26,948 nt of DNA, taken from NCBI GenBank assembly GCA_009778275.1, contig WRKC01000099.1, forward strand, positions 1 through 26,948, in the 5' to 3' direction. Below, one piece after another: positions 24,547 to 26,948 of this stretch. Position 1 is the stretch's first letter; the number at the start of each line of letters is the position of its first letter. This stretch comes from Methanomassiliicoccaceae archaeon (GTDB lineage: Archaea > Thermoplasmatota > Thermoplasmata > Methanomassiliicoccales > Methanomethylophilaceae). The notes beneath the pieces are model-generated. The model made no database searches. It had not been told where the DNA came from and saw nothing but the letters and a program-made list of their open reading frames with translations. The position numbers were made by a program, and so were the translations under genes.

Positions 24547-25185
24547 ATGGAACACAGACACAGCAAGAACCATCACAATCCAGCACCGGGAGAGGACCAG
24601 AAAGAATTCTTCGACAAACTCGCCGGCGAGTGGGATACCATCACCATTCATGATGAGAAAAAGGTCCGCTACATCGTATCCCTCCTCGGCCTGAATGGAA
24701 ATGAGGAGATACTTGACGTTGGGACCGGTACCGGCGTGATGATCCCTTTCTACGGCGAACATCTGAGGGGGGGTTCGGTCCTGGCGGTGGATTTCTCCGA
24801 AAGGATGATCTCCGTCTGCAGGGAGAAATACCCTCTTTCCGAATACCCGAAGGTTATTTTCGAGGTCGCCGATATCTACGACCTTACGAACGATGATGAA
24901 TTCGACATCGTCATGTGCTATTCCTGCTTCCCTCACTTTGCGGATCATCAGAGGGCGATCGATATCTTCACCAAAGCATTGAGATGCAACGGCAAGATCG
25001 CAATAGCCCACTCCTCTTCGCGCGACCATATAAACCACATTCACAGCCACAGCAGCCATCACATTCAGGAGGACGTGTTGCCTTCCTTGGAAGAGCTGGG
25101 TTCCATGTTTTTAAAAGCGGGTCTGTCTGTTATCTTCGAACGCAGCGATGATGATTATCACATCATTATCGGCGAAAAACGATAA
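24547..25185 (+). CDS. Class I SAM-dependent methyltransferase, histidine-rich
   Basis: The 212-residue protein has SAM motif I ILDVGTGTG (55-63), the acidic end of strand 2 (LAVDFS, 79-84) and motif IV around FDIVMCYSCFPH (119-130). It is rich in histidine in two places: the N-terminus MEHRHSKNHHN and a loop SSSRDHINHIHSHSSHHIQED (156-176). These could bind Ni, Co, Zn or heme-like metals. It begins nine bases after the ATPase with GAGGAAAGG ahead, so it belongs to the importer operon. It may modify the imported ligand or a metallophore, or act as a metal-sensing enzyme; the methyl acceptor is unknown. Confidence 0.85.
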   Translation: MEHRHSKNHHNPAPGEDQKEFFDKLAGEWDTITIHDEKKVRYIVSLLGLNGNEEILDVGTGTGVMIPFYGEHLRGGSVLAVDFSERMISVCREKYPLSEYPKVIFEVADIYDLTNDDEFDIVMCYSCFPHFADHQRAIDIFTKALRCNGKIAIAHSSSRDHINHIHSHSSHHIQEDVLPSLEELGSMFLKAGLSVIFERSDDDYHIIIGEKR

Positions 25186-25249
25186 TGGCATGAGACCAGC
25201 CCTTTCTGTCGCAATTATGCTCGAAAAAGCGCGGCGGACCTACTGAGAG

Positions 25250-25297
25250 CATGTTGTAAAAATGTACCAAAGTGGCTGAAAACATGTTGTAAAAATG
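25250..25297 (+). repeat. Two degenerate repeat copies with 33-bp period
   Basis: CATGTTGTAAAAATG occurs at 25250-25264 and again, identical, at 25283-25297, exactly 33 bases apart. The core AAAACATGTT-N3-AAAA matches the complement of the 33-bp tandem repeat at 26850-26948. They lie in the gap between the methyltransferase and tRNA-Glu. The surrounding gap (25186-25424) shows no gene. Confidence 0.6.
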
Positions 25298-25391
25298 CAG
25301 ATACCGTACGCTGTCAGTAACGATATCTCCACATGTTTGTCATGCCCATTGGTCATGAGGACTGTACAAGCGCCTTTTATAATTCAGAAAA

Positions 25392-25400
25392 TTTTATTAA
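25392..25400 (+). promoter_or_regulatory. TATA box for tRNA-Glu
   Basis: TTTTATTAA, 25-33 bases before the tRNA start. Confidence 0.55.
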
Positions 25401-25424
25401 TGAAATCATAATCTTGGGAAACAA

Positions 25425-25497
25425 GCTCCTATAGTGTAGCGGCCAATCATGAAGCCCTCTCGAGGCTTCGACTCGGGTTCAAATCCCGATGGGAGCA
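25425..25497 (+). tRNA. tRNA-Glu (anticodon CTC)
   Basis: Complete 73-base cloverleaf. Acceptor GCTCCTA pairs with TGGGAGC (one T-G pair), with discriminator A25497. The anticodon stem AAGCC/GGCTT encloses loop CTCTCGA, with CTC at 25459-25461. The T arm is TCGGG-TTCAAAT-CCCGA. CCA is not encoded. The last 19 bases overlap the opposite-strand ATPase gene. Confidence 0.93.
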
Positions 25498-26807
25498 CTT
25501 CTCACTCTACCCATAATGTAACCCGGGATCCTCCAGGCGGCGTATAGCGGAATATATTCGATGGTCTCATTTTTACCGCTTACCATTGAAACAATGACTG
25601 CCTCCGATGGAGAATACCTTCTGATGTACTCCTGCATACTTTTCGATGACGTGCTGTTGCCAGCCTTTACTTCAATGGGGATTATTTCCAGTCCTACCTG
25701 TGCAACAAAATCCACTTCTGCTTTCCCATCAGACCTCCAATAACATAGCGCGTCGCATGCCGATGCTATGAGTTCGGTGAGCACATAGTTCTCGGATATC
25801 ATCCCCCTATAGATATCGGGTTCTTTGTTCTTTGAGAACATTATGCCAGGAAGTTTGGCAAGTCTTCTTAGTATTCCCACATCCGCCATATATATCTTGA
25901 AATCTGTAATGTCCTCATATACGGGCAGGGGGAGATTCGGGCGGTCGACCCTTTTCACCTTATGGATCAGTCCGGCATCGATAAGCCACTCCAATGCGTC
26001 CTCCAGATCCTTGGAGCGTGCGCCGGCCTTCACATGGCTGAACATGAACTTCTTGTTCTCTCTGCCTAATTGCACCGGTATTGACCCCCATATCAGTGTC
26101 AGCTTGGTGAGATGCTCCGAAGCATGCTTCGAAAAATCGTCCATGAAGTCGCCTATTATCTCATCGAGTATTCTGTCTACCCGTCTGACATCCTTATCGC
26201 TTATCCATGAATAAACTGCAGCCGGCATGCCCCCGACTATGAGGTAGTAGTCAAGATACATCTTCAGTTTTTCAGCAATTGGGTCTGAAAGTCTTATCGT
26301 AGGGTCATTTTTTTCTATGTATTCTGAGAGCATTTCTTCCGAATTTGCCCACAGAAACTCTTTGAAACTCATCGGACCCATTCTCAGTCTGTTGACCTTG
26401 CCCACGGGAAAAGAATTGGGCTCGGATAACAGCACCCCTAGAAGTGACCCTGCACATGCGATATGATATTCCGGGGCCTCGTCACAGAAATATTTCAGGG
26501 AGGTGAGCGCAGATTTGCAGAACTGTATCTCATCGAATATGACCAGTGTGTTCTCGGGTTCGATGCTCCTTCCGAGCTCTAGGCCCAGTTCGATGATGAT
26601 CCTCTTCGGGTCGAGATCCGGCTGAAAGATATCCTTGAGGCTGGGGGTCCTTTCGAAATCGAAATAAGCGGTGTCTTTGTAGTTCCTTTTTCCGAACTCT
26701 TTAAGAACGTACGTCTTTCCGCATTGCCTGACGCCCTCAAGCAGCAGCGGCTTGCGGTCCCTCCTGTTTTTCCACTCCGCAAGGTTACCATAGACTGTCC
26801 TTTCCAT
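25479..26807 (-). CDS. AAA-family ATPase with DUF4143 domain
   Basis: Member of the widespread AAA_14/DUF4143 family of unknown function, common in accessory archaeal and bacterial DNA. The 442-residue protein has Walker A GVRQCGKT (25-32), Walker B LVIFDEIQ (88-95) and a sensor-like CAGSLLGVLL (118-127). The C-terminal DUF4143 part includes EVDFVAQ...IIPIEVKAG (364-383), which resembles a PD-(D/E)xK nuclease core. The TATA-like ATTAAAAATATT (complement of 26826-26836) precedes the ATG by 19-29 bases. Its stop codon lies in the T-loop sequence of tRNA-Glu, so the last six residues (SAPIGI) are read from the tRNA's complement. Nearby 33-bp repeats occur on both sides. Confidence 0.88.
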   Translation of the reverse strand: MERTVYGNLAEWKNRRDRKPLLLEGVRQCGKTYVLKEFGKRNYKDTAYFDFERTPSLKDIFQPDLDPKRIIIELGLELGRSIEPENTLVIFDEIQFCKSALTSLKYFCDEAPEYHIACAGSLLGVLLSEPNSFPVGKVNRLRMGPMSFKEFLWANSEEMLSEYIEKNDPTIRLSDPIAEKLKMYLDYYLIVGGMPAAVYSWISDKDVRRVDRILDEIIGDFMDDFSKHASEHLTKLTLIWGSIPVQLGRENKKFMFSHVKAGARSKDLEDALEWLIDAGLIHKVKRVDRPNLPLPVYEDITDFKIYMADVGILRRLAKLPGIMFSKNKEPDIYRGMISENYVLTELIASACDALCYWRSDGKAEVDFVAQVGLEIIPIEVKAGNSTSSKSMQEYIRRYSPSEAVIVSMVSGKNETIEYIPLYAAWRIPGYIMGRVRSAPIGI

Positions 26808-26849
26808 AAACGAATATTATCGTCAATATTTTTAATGTTTTTGCTGGAT

Positions 26850-26948
26850 TGCGTTTTCTTAACATGTTTTTGACGGTTTCACTGCGTTTTCCTAACATGT
26901 TTTTGACGGTTTCACTGCGTTTTCCTAACATGTTTTTGACGGTTTCAC
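26850..26948. repeat. 33-bp tandem repeat, three copies, running off the window
   Basis: Units at 26850-26882, 26883-26915 and 26916-26948 are contiguous with no spacers. Units 2 and 3 are identical; unit 1 differs at one base (TT instead of CT before AACATG). Each contains the palindrome AACATGTT. The array starts about 42 bases before the ATPase ATG, just upstream of its TATA box, and may continue beyond the window. Confidence 0.9.

Noticed and set aside
23815..25062. Minus-strand open frame of 415 codons
   Set aside because: It covers the ATPase and methyltransferase genes on the opposite strand, is rich in His and Arg without motifs, and is a codon-bias shadow.
26850..26948. CRISPR array
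   Set aside because: The 33-bp units are contiguous and nearly identical, with no unique spacers, and no cas genes are present.
25200..26948. Insertion sequence or transposase
   Set aside because: No transposase or integrase gene and no terminal inverted repeats with target duplications were found; only the ATPase and repeats are present.

Overview
The window is archaeal chromosomal DNA, most likely from a euryarchaeon of the Thermoplasmata/Methanomassiliicoccales type. Archaeal status rests on a complete DNA topoisomerase VI pair, a 54-residue Sec61-beta subunit, class I lysyl-tRNA synthetase, a DRG-family GTPase, a separate pyruvate:ferredoxin oxidoreductase gamma subunit, and TATA boxes about 20-35 bases before many start codons. 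The lineage assignment is inferred from general protein resemblance and was not tested by a search.

Layout. 1-4011: end-truncated porC (minus strand) facing ppsA (plus), then a CBS-ParB-like protein. 4131-7078: an iron/cobalamin-type ABC importer whose substrate-binding protein and permease are fused into one polypeptide, followed by its ATPase. 7145-9295: tRNA-Asp(GTC), a bacterial-type PanD, RNase HI and HisRS. 9352-11732: DRG GTPase divergent from a membrane protein with three zinc ribbons. 11804-16735: top6B-top6A, class I lysS, and a small Sec61-beta gene. 16775-19381: a CPA2 antiporter and an unrecognised acidic, probably disordered protein. 19421-25185: a metal-centred stretch with NikR divergent from a ZIP transporter, a SatP-type acetate transporter, and a second importer operon (binding protein, permease, ATPase) ending in a His-rich methyltransferase. 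25425-26948: tRNA-Glu(CTC), whose 3' end overlaps an AAA/DUF4143 ATPase gene, and a 33-bp tandem repeat running off the window edge.

Working together. PorC, PpsA and SatP fit acetate or acetyl-CoA conversion to pyruvate and PEP (inference). NikR, ZIP and the two importer systems suggest control and uptake of nickel, cobalt, iron or corrinoid; an inverted repeat in the nikR/zip gap is a good NikR operator candidate. The top6, lysS, hisS, drg and sec61-beta genes are ordinary core genome. The least ordinary features are the fused binding protein-permease, the His-rich methyltransferase at the end of the second importer operon, and the ATPase gene lying between related 33-bp-period repeats with its stop codon inside a tRNA gene.
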